Shown here piece after piece: positions 16,220 through 25,681 of a stretch of 64,000 nucleotides of DNA. Origin of the DNA: Pediococcus ethanolidurans (GTDB taxonomy: Bacteria; Bacillota; Bacilli; Lactobacillales; Lactobacillaceae); the NCBI RefSeq assembly GCF_001437405.1, contig NZ_JQBY01000002.1, positions 91,587 through 155,586 of the forward strand, read 5' to 3'. The translations under genes were made by a program, and so were the position numbers. The notes beneath the pieces are model-generated. The model did no database searches and was not told the DNA's origin. It was given only the letters and a program-made list of their open reading frames with translations. Each line of letters starts with the position of its first letter. The first letter of the stretch is position 1.

Positions 16220-16402
16220 ATGAACGAAAGACCAGAATTAAGTAACAAACAAAAGAAAGAAAAAATTACAAAGACTATGTTGTGGGCCGTGGTTGTGATT
16301 ATTGCAGCTGTGATTGCTTCAATTTCACATCATAATCTTTGGGTAACTCTTGGCCAGCTCGTCGTTACCTTCTTTGCTCTTCGTGAAGTGTTAAAAATTT
16401 AA
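16220..16402 (+). CDS. Small membrane protein of the PTS operon
   Basis: 60 residues starting MNERPELSNKQKKEKITK. After a basic N-terminus come two hydrophobic stretches (AVVVIIAAVIASIS and LVVTFFALREVL) separated by the HHNLW turn. AGGAGG is 9 nt before this ATG. An upstream in-frame ATG at 16193 would place the ribosome site inside the gene. It is last in the PTS operon and followed by a strong terminator. The role is unknown; an accessory or assembly factor for the permease is conceivable. Confidence 0.7.
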   Translation: MNERPELSNKQKKEKITKTMLWAVVVIIAAVIASISHHNLWVTLGQLVVTFFALREVLKI

Positions 16403-16424
16403 ACAATGATGTGTAAATAAGATT

Positions 16425-16463
16425 AAAAAGACCAATCCTTCCTCCCAAGGATTGGTCTTTTTG
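16425..16463 (+). terminator. Terminator of the PTS operon
   Basis: AAAAAGACCAATCCTT pairs perfectly with AAGGATTGGTCTTTTT around a 6-nt loop. It also lies downstream of the convergent rhamnosidase gene and should stop both strands. Confidence 0.9.
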
Positions 16464-16490
16464 TATGCTCTTCACTTACAACCATCTATG

Positions 16491-18518
16491 TTAATTGTGG
16501 ACAATAATCGAACGTGCCTGTTCAACTGGAATTGTTAACTTTTTATCATCAATTAATAACGTTCCGCCGATTTGGGTAGCCTGCATGGTCAACAGATTTC
16601 CTTTAACCTCTAATGCGACGTAGCCACCAACAGCATTGATGGGAAACTTACCTTTAAAGTCGCCTAACAATGATAATTGTGGTTTTAATTCAAACGTTAC
16701 GTAACCTGGGTGCGTTGGCTTTAAACCAATCAAATATCTTCCTATCAAGTACAGTGGACTCGATCCCCAAGCGTGACACAAGCTTTTACCATATTTATCA
16801 CCGTACATTGCATAGCGTGGAGTTCCTCTTTCATTTGGATCAAAATATTCCCAAAAAGTGGTTGCACCATTATCCAGCATGCCACCCCAATACGATTTGA
16901 TGGTATCAAGTACTTTCTTATAATAGCCAATTTTAGCAAAAGCTTCTAACTCCCAAAATTTAAAATAAGGTGTGTTAATTGGTGCAATTTTTGGATTTAA
17001 TAAAACATATTGTAAAATTTCAGTAGTTCGTTTCTTATCAGCATAATCAAACAAAATCGCGAAAATATTGGCATGTCGACTAACTCGATCTTTCCCAGAT
17101 TCATAACTATCAATATAAGCATGTTTTTGTGGATTCCAATAAAATGTATCGATACTCTTTCTGAGTTTTTTATACCGTCTCGTATACTCCTTTGTGTCTT
17201 GATTTAAAAGTTTAAATACTCGAATTACGCTTTGTAAAGCACGTGCCAACACCATTTGTTCAGCACACAAAGGACCTTGATGATCGAAATCAGCCCAATC
17301 AATATAAATCCAGTCACCTTTACGTTCATGGATAAACCCTTTTTCATCCGTTGCTTCAAGCGAAAAATCAATCAGACGTTTCATCTTCGGATAAACGGCT
17401 TTTAAAAAGCCCTTATCTGCAAACGTGTCATAATAGAGCTCAATACTAATTAACCAGTACATAGAATAATCCACAATGGTATCTAAATGCTGTTTAATAT
17501 CAAGCTCACCACGGAGCCCAAGAATTGTACGTTCCACTAATTCTTTATCAAAGAAGTCATACCGATTCATGTAAAAGCATTGAAAAGCATCACCGGCCCA
17601 AATCCAGCGGTCTCGTTTAATACCATCAATAAAGAAAATTCCTGAGCAAAGACGTAAGGTGCGATCCGAGACTTGCCAAATTTTAGTTAACTTCGAATCT
17701 GAGGATGAAAAATCTCCAATTCTAGGAAATTTTACAAATTCAAAATCAACAGCTAACGTGCCAATCATATCAAAATTTTTAGCATCTGGTATATAGATGT
17801 ATCGAAAAGCTCGCAATTTTGTTGTGTAACAATTGGTCTGTCTATCGTAGTTACCTGCGGGATCATGATCTGGTCGAATTTGATGCTCTAAATAGGTATC
17901 CTGCACATCCAAAGCCTCAGTCCGGCTTTCACCATAGCAAAGCACCAGTGGTTGAAAGACTCGTTTGAATTTAATTACCGTTTTGGCAGTTAAATCATGA
18001 CCAAAATCAAATAAAACTCCACCTTTAATGTTTTCTACTTTTTTTGCATGTCTAATTTCATGTGTGTACTTGAAGTTCATCGGATTTTGATCAACGTTCA
18101 AAAAATATTTACTGGTTCCAGCATCCACTGAATTACCCAAAAAATTAGAAACTTGCCAACTTTCATCGCTTTGAATTTTTTGACCCTGAATATAAGCACA
18201 CGGTAATCCAGAAAGATTAGCGACATAAATTTCGATACGATAATGGCCAATGGGACAAATCAGTGAATTCATCAATGAAAACTTAGTTTCGTCATCATTT
18301 TCTAAATTGATTAATTTGCCATACCCTTCTCCCTTTATGGTGACCGTGAAGGCTTCTGCCTGATGTAATTGGACTTCCTTAAAAAAATACACATTATGGT
18401 TCCAGTTTGAAGTATACCAATACGCAGGCCACTTCATTCCACGTTCTTCACGATCAAAATTCTGTTTCATTGCATGGTAAATCTCAAAATCACCATGATA
18501 CCAAATCCATTTAGCCAT
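16491..18518 (-). CDS. Alpha-L-rhamnosidase-like glycoside hydrolase (GH78 type)
   Basis: 675 residues without signal peptide, so cytoplasmic. An N-terminal beta-sandwich region is followed by an (alpha/alpha)6-barrel. The barrel has the GH78 signature DGIKRDRWIWAGDAFQ, and FWEYFDPNERGTP and CHAWGSSPLYLIGRYL near the end. GH78 enzymes release terminal L-rhamnose from plant glycosides or polysaccharide fragments. The ATG at 18518 follows GGGAGA; the frame is open further up but without a ribosome site. It lies 24 bp after the next GH78-like gene, in one operon. No sugar transporter is adjacent. Confidence 0.85.
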   Translation of the reverse strand: MAKWIWYHGDFEIYHAMKQNFDREERGMKWPAYWYTSNWNHNVYFFKEVQLHQAEAFTVTIKGEGYGKLINLENDDETKFSLMNSLICPIGHYRIEIYVANLSGLPCAYIQGQKIQSDESWQVSNFLGNSVDAGTSKYFLNVDQNPMNFKYTHEIRHAKKVENIKGGVLFDFGHDLTAKTVIKFKRVFQPLVLCYGESRTEALDVQDTYLEHQIRPDHDPAGNYDRQTNCYTTKLRAFRYIYIPDAKNFDMIGTLAVDFEFVKFPRIGDFSSSDSKLTKIWQVSDRTLRLCSGIFFIDGIKRDRWIWAGDAFQCFYMNRYDFFDKELVERTILGLRGELDIKQHLDTIVDYSMYWLISIELYYDTFADKGFLKAVYPKMKRLIDFSLEATDEKGFIHERKGDWIYIDWADFDHQGPLCAEQMVLARALQSVIRVFKLLNQDTKEYTRRYKKLRKSIDTFYWNPQKHAYIDSYESGKDRVSRHANIFAILFDYADKKRTTEILQYVLLNPKIAPINTPYFKFWELEAFAKIGYYKKVLDTIKSYWGGMLDNGATTFWEYFDPNERGTPRYAMYGDKYGKSLCHAWGSSPLYLIGRYLIGLKPTHPGYVTFELKPQLSLLGDFKGKFPINAVGGYVALEVKGNLLTMQATQIGGTLLIDDKKLTIPVEQARSIIVHN

Positions 18519-18542
18519 AAAAAGTCTCCCATTACTCATTCG

Positions 18543-20129
18543 TTAATTATTTTTTAATAAGTATTTTTCAATTAAATAAACCGGTGTGCAGCTCCATGCA
18601 TGGCAATAACTTGTTAACAACGAACTTCCATAAGGTGAATATTCAGGCTTCTCAGGATTAAATGCTTCCCAAAAAGTATCAGCACCAAGTTGGACCATCT
18701 TTCCCCAGTACGATTTCATTAATTTAACCGCCTCATCAGTTAAGTTAGCTTCAAATAAAGCTTGTGTCACATGATGATACATATAAGGTGTTGCAATATT
18801 CTTAATTGGAAACAATTGATGAACTGTGTTCTGCATCAGTTTCTGATTTTCCTGATCGTTAAAAACATGAGCCAGTACCATCCAAGCTTGACTAGCTACA
18901 TTAATCTCCCGTTCATTTCCTGAAACAAATAAACCGATTTTTTCATCAAATAAATGCTGTTTGGTGAATTCCTCTAGGCTTGCCAACCTTGCCTTATAGA
19001 ACCTTGTTTCCGGGTCTTTAACTAATCGCGCTAACGCAATAAATTGCTTCAAAGTATAGATCATGATGGCCTGTCCAGCGGTCGTCTTATCAAATTCATT
19101 GGACCAATCAACAAACACGGGATATGTATCGTTTAACTTTAATTCTCCTTGCTTTGAAACTTGCTTCAAAGCTATATTAATCTGTTTTTTGGCTACATCA
19201 TAAAGATCATTTAGAATCACTTTTTCATGACTGAATTTTTCGAAATCTGCTAAAATTGAAACAAAAAACAAACTGTAATCGAATAAAAATGTATCATCTG
19301 GAATTTCAGTTGGTTTGGTAAACACGTCAGCCGGTAGCCATCCGTTACTACTAGGCATCGCCGCAAAAAGATATAAACAACGCTTAACCAAATCAGTGTT
19401 TTTAAAAGTGGCATAGTTTGCCAGAGCTTGTAAGCGTAAATCTCCTAGCCATAACCTTTGATCCCGTTTAGGCCCATCCTCAAAGACATCTTGCATGCAT
19501 CCCTCTAAAGTCTTTAAACCTACCGCATATATCTTAGTGATTTCTGAATCTGCTAATTTTGGGACACTAACTTTAGACAAATCTGCAGAACTTTCTGTGG
19601 TTACAACCGGATTTTCAAAAACGACTTGCCACTTTGATGAAATACCTAAAATTGTTATTTCAAGGTATCTAAAACTATAACGTCTTGGCAATTCAAGTCT
19701 AGTGGGTAATGTATCCAAATGAATATATTCTTCTTGAATCCAAGACTTACTTAGCCATCCCCTATAATTGGCACTATCTTCAGCAAGTTCAACAGGCATT
19801 TCCGCAAATTTAAATTTAAGAAACACTGGCGCATCCATAGGTGAACCAAGCTTTTTTATATTCATACTAAATCGGCCAACATAATGATCACCAAAATCCA
19901 AGATAACTTTTTCATCCTGTGTAAAACTATGCTTTGGCAATTCGCTTATATCAGCAACTTTTTTAATGTTATAGCCGCCCAATGAATTCGTACTTTTGTT
20001 CAAGTTACCTAGAGAGGTGGCATTTACAGAATGATAGTTTATCGTTGGTCGATACTGATTTGCTTTATTCAATAGATCTTGATTATACTTGAACTTTATA
20101 TCGTTATTAATTTGAAAAGTAAATGCCAT
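18543..20129 (-). CDS. Alpha-L-rhamnosidase-like protein, second GH78-type enzyme
   Basis: 528 residues, shorter than its neighbour and than usual GH78 proteins because the N-terminal accessory domain is reduced. The barrel carries FEDGPKRDQRLWLGDLRLQA, the form of the GH78 motif, and DTFWEAFNPEKP plus CHAWSCTPVYLIEKYL. It shares these signatures with the downstream gene but the two sequences diverge widely, so different linkages or substrates are likely. It is cytoplasmic. Activity on rhamnosides is inferred from family only. Confidence 0.82.
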   Translation of the reverse strand: MAFTFQINNDIKFKYNQDLLNKANQYRPTINYHSVNATSLGNLNKSTNSLGGYNIKKVADISELPKHSFTQDEKVILDFGDHYVGRFSMNIKKLGSPMDAPVFLKFKFAEMPVELAEDSANYRGWLSKSWIQEEYIHLDTLPTRLELPRRYSFRYLEITILGISSKWQVVFENPVVTTESSADLSKVSVPKLADSEITKIYAVGLKTLEGCMQDVFEDGPKRDQRLWLGDLRLQALANYATFKNTDLVKRCLYLFAAMPSSNGWLPADVFTKPTEIPDDTFLFDYSLFFVSILADFEKFSHEKVILNDLYDVAKKQINIALKQVSKQGELKLNDTYPVFVDWSNEFDKTTAGQAIMIYTLKQFIALARLVKDPETRFYKARLASLEEFTKQHLFDEKIGLFVSGNEREINVASQAWMVLAHVFNDQENQKLMQNTVHQLFPIKNIATPYMYHHVTQALFEANLTDEAVKLMKSYWGKMVQLGADTFWEAFNPEKPEYSPYGSSLLTSYCHAWSCTPVYLIEKYLLKNN

Positions 20130-20160
20130 ATCGTCTTCGCTTTCTTATGTGTTCTTTGTA

Positions 20161-20511
20161 TTAATCCCCATTAAACCATCTTATCAGCTGTTCCACATTA
20201 TTCATTTCGCGCTCTTGTAGCCGTTTGCCAAGTGTGGTGAGCTTCTTATCATAAACCAGCTTTACAAAGGCTTCTAGATCATTAACTAATTGAATCGAAT
20301 GCGTTTTTCCGTCAGTGCTTAAAACTGAATCTAAACTCTGATCATTATTTTCAATAATAGAAGTCTGGTATAGACTTTCTGACAGGTTATCAGAGAACTT
20401 GTGAGTAAGTTGATAATATCTTTGATTTACCTTTTGCGCATCCTTAGACACAAAATGATAAATGTAACCCTTCTGTTTAATTTCCACAATTGCCACTAAG
20501 TGTTTATACAT
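20161..20511 (-). CDS. Hypothetical protein (116 residues)
   Basis: A soluble, mixed alpha/beta protein starting MYKHLVAIVEIKQKGYIYHF. It ends in an amphipathic helical segment that is rich in charge (KRLQEREMNNVEQLIRWF). No cysteine, signal peptide or membrane segment. It precedes the two rhamnosidase genes on the same strand by 31 bp and is probably the first gene of their operon. I do not recognise the family; a small regulatory or substrate-binding role would be a guess. Confidence 0.55.
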   Translation of the reverse strand: MYKHLVAIVEIKQKGYIYHFVSKDAQKVNQRYYQLTHKFSDNLSESLYQTSIIENNDQSLDSVLSTDGKTHSIQLVNDLEAFVKLVYDKKLTTLGKRLQEREMNNVEQLIRWFNGD

Positions 20512-20599
20512 GATGTTAGCCTGCCCCTCTTTTAACGTCGTTTACGCTTCATATCTCCATTATGTGGGCGTTAAGAGGCACTGTCAAATAAAACTAATT

Positions 20600-20655
20600 A
20601 AAAAATGTAACCACTTTCTTGATAGCTAACTACCAAAAATATGATTACATTTTTA
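20600..20655 (-). terminator. Terminator of the fructose-family PTS operon
   Basis: AAAAATGTAA pairs with TTACATTTTT (the minus-strand form adds a G.U pair) around a long loop, starting about 20 nt after the PTS stop codon. Confidence 0.6.
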
Positions 20656-20674
20656 AGATATAAACCTGTTCTCA

Positions 20675-22630
20675 TTATTTAATCAAATTTAAAATTTCTT
20701 CTTTAGTCTTGGCTTGATGCAATTCCTGTATGAAATCGCTGTGCATCAACAATTTAGCAGTGTTAGAAAGGTATTTGAGATGTGCGCCACTATCGTTTGC
20801 TGGAATCAAAAACGAAATAATCGTATCAACTGGCTTATCATCAAATGTTTGCCATTCAACTGGTTGAGCTAGTTTAATAACTAACATTTTAGATGAATGA
20901 ATGGTGGCATCTTGTGCATGAGGAATCGCAATTCCATCTTGCATTCCCGTTGAGCCCTCTTGTTCACGTTTTAAATATTTAGTTAATACTTTATCTGCAT
21001 CATCCGCTAAATTATTTTGAACTGCAAAATCAGCTAAATATTTTAAAACCTCATCTCTTGAAGTTGCCGACACATTCAATTGAATATTATCAATCGTTAA
21101 AATCTCACCTGGATCAAACGATTCGTTTTCTTTAGTGGGTGCTGACTCCTGCACTGACTGCTCTGGTTCAGCTTCTGTTCGTTCACCAGTCAAAACATCA
21201 ATTGCGCCAACATCACTGGCAACTGCATGTTTCTTTGCCTGACGACCAGCAATTGCGGCTAGCAACGCTCCGGAAACTAAAGCTCCAATGACAATCCATA
21301 GAACCCATAAAAACGGATGGTTAACTAAAGGTAAAATAATGAAACCACCATGAGGTGCCGGAACCTGAATACGCGTCATATACGTAAGAATTGCCGCAAT
21401 TGAGGAACCAATCATAAATGACGGAATATTTAATAACGGGTTCTTGGCTGCAAACGGAATCGCACCTTCAGTAATATGTGTAGATCCTAAGAGAAAGTTA
21501 ACGTAACCCGCACTACGCTCATTACTTGAATATGCTTTGGGATTAAACAATACTGCAAATCCAGTTGCCAATGGTGGTGCAATACATGCAGCTGAAACAC
21601 CAGCCATAAAATAGAAATTACCTTGTGCTAGTAAGGCAGTTCCAGTTAGATAGGCTGCTTTATTGATTGGACCACCAAAGTCAGAAGCCGCCATTACGCC
21701 AATAATCAAACCCAAGAGAATGGGACTACCATTTTCCATCCCTTTTAAGAAATTCATCATCCCGACATTTAAATCTTTCATCGGTAAGGAGATAAACCAC
21801 ATAATCATGCCTGAAATAAGCACACCTAAAACTGGATATAAGAAAATAGCTTTTAATCCTCTAAAGAGTTTGTCTGGTAGCGGTTTCAAAATATGCTGTA
21901 ACAAAATGATCGTATATCCAGCTAAATAGCCACCAACAATTGCGCCCAAAAAGCCAGTTCCATTAGTAAAAGCAATCATACCTGTTGCAAAACCGACAAT
22001 CATTCCAGAACGTTTACTGATGGCTTCAGCAATAAATGCGCATAAAACCGGAACCATCAAGTTCATCGTACTAGATCCAATCGTGTTCAATAGGTAGGCA
22101 AAATAATTGTATTCTGCACTCTTAGGGTCGGCAGAATTAATTCCCCAGAAAAAGGAAATTGCAACCAACACACCACCAGCAACCACAAATGGCAACATAT
22201 GTGAAACACCATTCATTAAGGAAACATAGATCGTATTCCAAAGCGAGTCGCCATTTTTACCTTTGTTTGAATCAGATTGCACTTTTTCCTTCACAGAGCC
22301 ACTTTTATAAACCGGAACATTTGCATCATTTAAAATGCGATCAACCAATTTATCAGGTTCACGAATTCCTTGTGCAACTGGGACTTTAATTAATTTTTTA
22401 CCAATAAAACGGTCTGCATCAACATCCACATCCGAAGCGACAATTACACCACTAGCACCATCAATCTCAGCCTGTGTTAATGGATCATCAACACCGGTTT
22501 GTCCGTGCGTTTCCACCTTGATAGTAACACCAGCTTTTTTTGCGGCCTGTTCTAGCGCCTCTTGAGCCATATAAGTATGTGCAATGCCAGTAGCACACCC
22601 GGTTGCCGCAATAAGTTTATATTTTCCCAT
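20675..22630 (-). CDS. PTS fructose-family EIIBCA permease
   Basis: 651 residues with three fused domains. EIIB comes first (ATGCATGIAHTY, phospho-Cys12), then the EIIC membrane domain with about 8-10 segments (residues about 130-460), then a Ser/Glu-rich linker and EIIA at the end (IAIPHAQDATIH, His571). The order B-C-A is less common than A-B-C. It imports and phosphorylates a hexose at C1 or C6. With the PfkB kinase just upstream (3-nt gap) and a divergent RpiR regulator, fructose is the default substrate. Tagatose or another ketose is possible because the region is built around tagatose phosphates. Confidence 0.9.
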   Translation of the reverse strand: MGKYKLIAATGCATGIAHTYMAQEALEQAAKKAGVTIKVETHGQTGVDDPLTQAEIDGASGVIVASDVDVDADRFIGKKLIKVPVAQGIREPDKLVDRILNDANVPVYKSGSVKEKVQSDSNKGKNGDSLWNTIYVSLMNGVSHMLPFVVAGGVLVAISFFWGINSADPKSAEYNYFAYLLNTIGSSTMNLMVPVLCAFIAEAISKRSGMIVGFATGMIAFTNGTGFLGAIVGGYLAGYTIILLQHILKPLPDKLFRGLKAIFLYPVLGVLISGMIMWFISLPMKDLNVGMMNFLKGMENGSPILLGLIIGVMAASDFGGPINKAAYLTGTALLAQGNFYFMAGVSAACIAPPLATGFAVLFNPKAYSSNERSAGYVNFLLGSTHITEGAIPFAAKNPLLNIPSFMIGSSIAAILTYMTRIQVPAPHGGFIILPLVNHPFLWVLWIVIGALVSGALLAAIAGRQAKKHAVASDVGAIDVLTGERTEAEPEQSVQESAPTKENESFDPGEILTIDNIQLNVSATSRDEVLKYLADFAVQNNLADDADKVLTKYLKREQEGSTGMQDGIAIPHAQDATIHSSKMLVIKLAQPVEWQTFDDKPVDTIISFLIPANDSGAHLKYLSNTAKLLMHSDFIQELHQAKTKEEILNLIK

Positions 22631-22633
22631 GAC

Positions 22634-23572
22634 CTATTTCCCCCGATCTTCTATAACTTGAATTTGAATTTGTTTTTCTAAATTAGGTACATTTTTAAAG
22701 TCTGTTATCCATGATTGAAAGGCCGTATCACTACCTGCAGCTAAAGCTCGTTTTAGATTGACTTGATTGTCTAAATCGGTGATTAAACCACCTAGAAAGG
22801 CACCCAGCATTGTATCGCCCGACCCGGCCGTATTAACAACGTCACCTTTAGCAGCATTCCCATATAAAACCGTGGCTTCATTTATAAACAAAGCGCCTTT
22901 TGAACCCAAAGAAATCAAAACATTTCGAGCACCTTTTTCAACTAACGATTTCCCCATGGCAATTATTTTTTCTTGATTGGGAACATGATCAAGTCCAAAC
23001 CAACTAGACAATTCATGATCATTAGGTTTAATCAAATAAGGGTGATAACTTAACGTCTCCATAACTTCGTTATAGCTAGTATCTAGAACTAATTTAAATT
23101 GCTTTGCTGCAGCAATTTTAGCTATTTCAACTAAAATACTAGATTGAATGCCCTCCGAAAAACTGCCAGATAAGGATAAAACATCATCTTTATCAAGTTG
23201 TCTAAGTTTGTCTAACAGTTGTGAAACTTGATCCGAATTAGTTTGTGGTCCCTTATTTACTAATTTATATTCTTGGTTTTCATCTTGAACTCTTGTAAAT
23301 ACGTTAATGCGAGTTGGATCTTTAACATGCACAAAATCATTTTGAATATCGGCTTGATTCAAAACTTCTTCAATATAATTGAGGGTAAAACCACCACCAA
23401 TTCCTAAGGCTTTATTTTCAATACCCAATCTCTTTAGAATGAAGGAAACGTTGATCCCCTTTCCATTGGCTTGAATATCATAGTTTTCAGTTCGATTAAC
23501 AACATTAGGTTGCATCGTCTTTGTATCAATAAATAAGTCAATAGCTGGATTTAGTGTTAATGTGTAAATCAT
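22634..23572 (-). CDS. PfkB-family hexose-phosphate kinase (1-phosphofructokinase / tagatose-6-phosphate kinase)
   Basis: 312 residues. N-terminal substrate motif NGKGINVSFILKRLG, anion-hole and catalytic motif NTAGSGDTMLGAFLGG (Asp253). The family covers FruK and LacC, which differ little in motif. Operon position with a fructose-type EII favours FruK. However, no lacC is present in the lac cluster 10 kb away, and LacD needs tagatose-1,6-bisphosphate, so this enzyme could supply both. The gene is first in its operon, with a cre-like site upstream. Confidence 0.88.
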   Translation of the reverse strand: MIYTLTLNPAIDLFIDTKTMQPNVVNRTENYDIQANGKGINVSFILKRLGIENKALGIGGGFTLNYIEEVLNQADIQNDFVHVKDPTRINVFTRVQDENQEYKLVNKGPQTNSDQVSQLLDKLRQLDKDDVLSLSGSFSEGIQSSILVEIAKIAAAKQFKLVLDTSYNEVMETLSYHPYLIKPNDHELSSWFGLDHVPNQEKIIAMGKSLVEKGARNVLISLGSKGALFINEATVLYGNAAKGDVVNTAGSGDTMLGAFLGGLITDLDNQVNLKRALAAGSDTAFQSWITDFKNVPNLEKQIQIQVIEDRGK

Positions 23573-23621
23573 TTCATCACTCCTCTCTTTGTCTTCTTTT
23601 TAAGAATAACATTTTGATAAA

Positions 23622-23635
23622 TGTAAATGTTTTCA
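23622..23635. promoter_or_regulatory. cre-like site between the kinase/PTS operon and rpiR
   Basis: TGTAAATGTTTTCA agrees with the CcpA cre consensus at 13 of 14 positions (T for the central C). It lies 50 bp before the kinase start and 59 bp before the RpiR start, placed to impose glucose repression on the PTS operon. Confidence 0.6.
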
Positions 23636-23693
23636 AAACATGCTATCATGAATTCAAACCTGAAAATTTCTTTACAACTTTGGAGGCAGCATT

Positions 23694-24473
23694 TTGAGTG
23701 AATCTCTAAGTACATCTGAAAAATATTTATGGCAATACGTCCAAGAACACGCCAGTGACATTGTAGATACTTCTATAGTTGAACTTAGTGAACGAGCTAA
23801 CGTTTCAACTGCCACGATTGTAAGAACCATGAAAAAAATGGGCTACTCTGGCTATACACCCTTTCGACAAGAAGCCATTCGCAAACTAACAGATAAAACG
23901 CAAGATTTCAAAGTTTTAAAAGAAACCGATCACGAAATTCGAGCCGCTATTTTAAAGAATCAATATGAAGTTGACAACACAATTAGTAATTTAAATATTG
24001 GTGTGATGGAGGATGCCATTCAAAAGGTCAATAACGCAAAACACGTTTACATCTTTGCGCGTGGCCTTTCCAATCTAATTGGTGAAGATATTTTACTGAA
24101 ATTTGAGTTGCTTGGAAAAGATGTTCAGCTCCATGACGATCCCAATATTATTAAAACGTTAAGTAAACAAATCAATGGTAGTGACACCGTGGTTCTATTT
24201 TTAACCTTAAACGGAAACACACCTGAGTTAGTTAAGGCCGCTCAATCGTTATCCAAAAATGAAGTCACTACAATTACCTTTACCTGTAACAGCACCAGTG
24301 ACATCATTCCTTACTCGGATCTTATTTTTTTAGGTGTCAAATCGGCCGAATCTTATTTTCCAAAGTATGAAATTCGTTCACGGCTTCCATTACAAATTCT
24401 CACGCGTATTTTCTTAGATGCTTTTGCAATTCGTATTCAGGGACACCAAAATTTAACCAATAAAAAAACGTAA
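23694..24473 (+). CDS. RpiR-family transcriptional regulator
   Basis: 259 residues. The N-terminal helix-turn-helix is VELSERANVSTATIVRTMKKMG; residues about 115-240 form a SIS sugar-isomerase domain (FARGLSNLIGEDILLKF, FLTLNGNTPELVKAA) that senses a phosphosugar. The start is TTG at 23694 with GGAGG 7 nt upstream. It is divergent from the PfkB-PTS operon, its likely target. Whether it activates or represses cannot be seen. Confidence 0.88.
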   Translation: MSESLSTSEKYLWQYVQEHASDIVDTSIVELSERANVSTATIVRTMKKMGYSGYTPFRQEAIRKLTDKTQDFKVLKETDHEIRAAILKNQYEVDNTISNLNIGVMEDAIQKVNNAKHVYIFARGLSNLIGEDILLKFELLGKDVQLHDDPNIIKTLSKQINGSDTVVLFLTLNGNTPELVKAAQSLSKNEVTTITFTCNSTSDIIPYSDLIFLGVKSAESYFPKYEIRSRLPLQILTRIFLDAFAIRIQGHQNLTNKKT

Positions 24474-24510
24474 ATCAATGCCAGTTTTGACATTGATTTA
24501 CGCTTTTTTT
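24462..24510. terminator. Bidirectional terminator between rpiR and nagA
   Basis: AAAACGTAAATCAATG pairs with CATTGATTTACGCTTTT. The rpiR stop codon lies within the left arm, and T-runs flank both sides. It closes the long GalNAc-type operon on the minus strand. Confidence 0.85.
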
Positions 24511-24521
24511 AGCTAATTTTT

Positions 24522-25670
24522 TTAAGCTTGATAACGGGACTCACCATCTAAATAAGTTTCTTTCAAGTCCATATCATGGTTCCAAATCAAGAAGTCAGCA
24601 TCGCGTCCTGGTAGGATACTTCCGCATTGATCACCAATTTTACTACTAATTGCAGCAGTCTTACTTGCCATTTGTACAGCCTGTTCTGGTGTGGAAATAT
24701 TCCAATCTACCATATTCTTAACAGCCTCTTTTAGTTGAAGAATACTGCCAGCCAAGCTGCCACCATCTTTCAACCGTGCCATGCCATCAGCCACATAAAC
24801 CGGAAATTCACCAAGAACATAATCGCCATCTGGCATGAGTCCGGCACGCATACAGTCCGTAATTAAGGCTACATGATCTGGACGCTTATCCTCAATCAAA
24901 ATTCGAGCAGCAGCGGGCTCAACATGATGGCCATCACAAATTAATTCATCAATCACATTATGCATACTCATTGCGGCACCAACCATCCCTGGTGCATGGT
25001 GACTTAAGCCACTCATACCATTAAACGTATGCGTAAACACGGTTGCTCCTGCTTCAACAGACGCCCTTGCCTGCTCAAAAGTAGCATCACTATGACCCAA
25101 AGCAACACTGACACCCATTTGACTAACAGCCTTGGTAAATTCAACGGCACCGTTTCGTTCAGGTGCAATTGCAATCTTTTTAATCAAACCCTTAGCTGAA
25201 GTTTGCCAACGTTTAAAGGTTTCAACATCTGGATCACCAAAATACTTTGGATTCTGTGCACCTTTATGTTCAGTAGTAAAGAATGGTCCTTCAAAGTAAA
25301 TTCCCTGAATTTTTGCACCCTTAGCTTCTGTATAGTTAGCACCAATCGTTTTGCAGACTGCATCTAATTGATCAGCTGAAGCCGTTAACGTCGTTGGCAA
25401 CCAAGAGGTGACCCCTGCTTGTAGCAAGCCTTCGGACGTCTCTTGAATTTTATTCCAGTCATTATCCATCACATCATGTCCTAAAAGTCCATGAATGTGA
25501 GTGTCAACTAAACCTGGTGAAACATAGTAACCCGAATAATCCACAATTTTACCGGTCGGCTTAGCACTTGTATATGCGCCAAACTTGTCATCATCCGTGA
25601 TTTCTAAGTAGCCGCCATTTTCAGTTGTATTATCTAAGAAAAATTTATCTGCATGAATATAATAGCTCAA
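24522..25670 (-). CDS. nagA: N-acetylhexosamine-6-phosphate deacetylase (NagA/AgaA family)
   Basis: 382 residues of the amidohydrolase superfamily. VDTHIHGLLGHD (His58, His60) and FEGPFF (Glu127) provide metal ligands, with GHSDA, FTHTFN and a catalytic Asp in ITDCMRA. It removes acetate from GlcNAc-6-P or GalNAc-6-P. Because it follows AgaS in an operon with a mannose-family PTS, GalNAc-6-phosphate is the likely substrate (AgaA role). It is the last gene of the operon, 11 bp after agaS. Confidence 0.9.
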   Translation of the reverse strand: MSYYIHADKFFLDNTTENGGYLEITDDDKFGAYTSAKPTGKIVDYSGYYVSPGLVDTHIHGLLGHDVMDNDWNKIQETSEGLLQAGVTSWLPTTLTASADQLDAVCKTIGANYTEAKGAKIQGIYFEGPFFTTEHKGAQNPKYFGDPDVETFKRWQTSAKGLIKKIAIAPERNGAVEFTKAVSQMGVSVALGHSDATFEQARASVEAGATVFTHTFNGMSGLSHHAPGMVGAAMSMHNVIDELICDGHHVEPAAARILIEDKRPDHVALITDCMRAGLMPDGDYVLGEFPVYVADGMARLKDGGSLAGSILQLKEAVKNMVDWNISTPEQAVQMASKTAAISSKIGDQCGSILPGRDADFLIWNHDMDLKETYLDGESRYQA

Positions 25671-25681
25671 GTTTTTACCTC

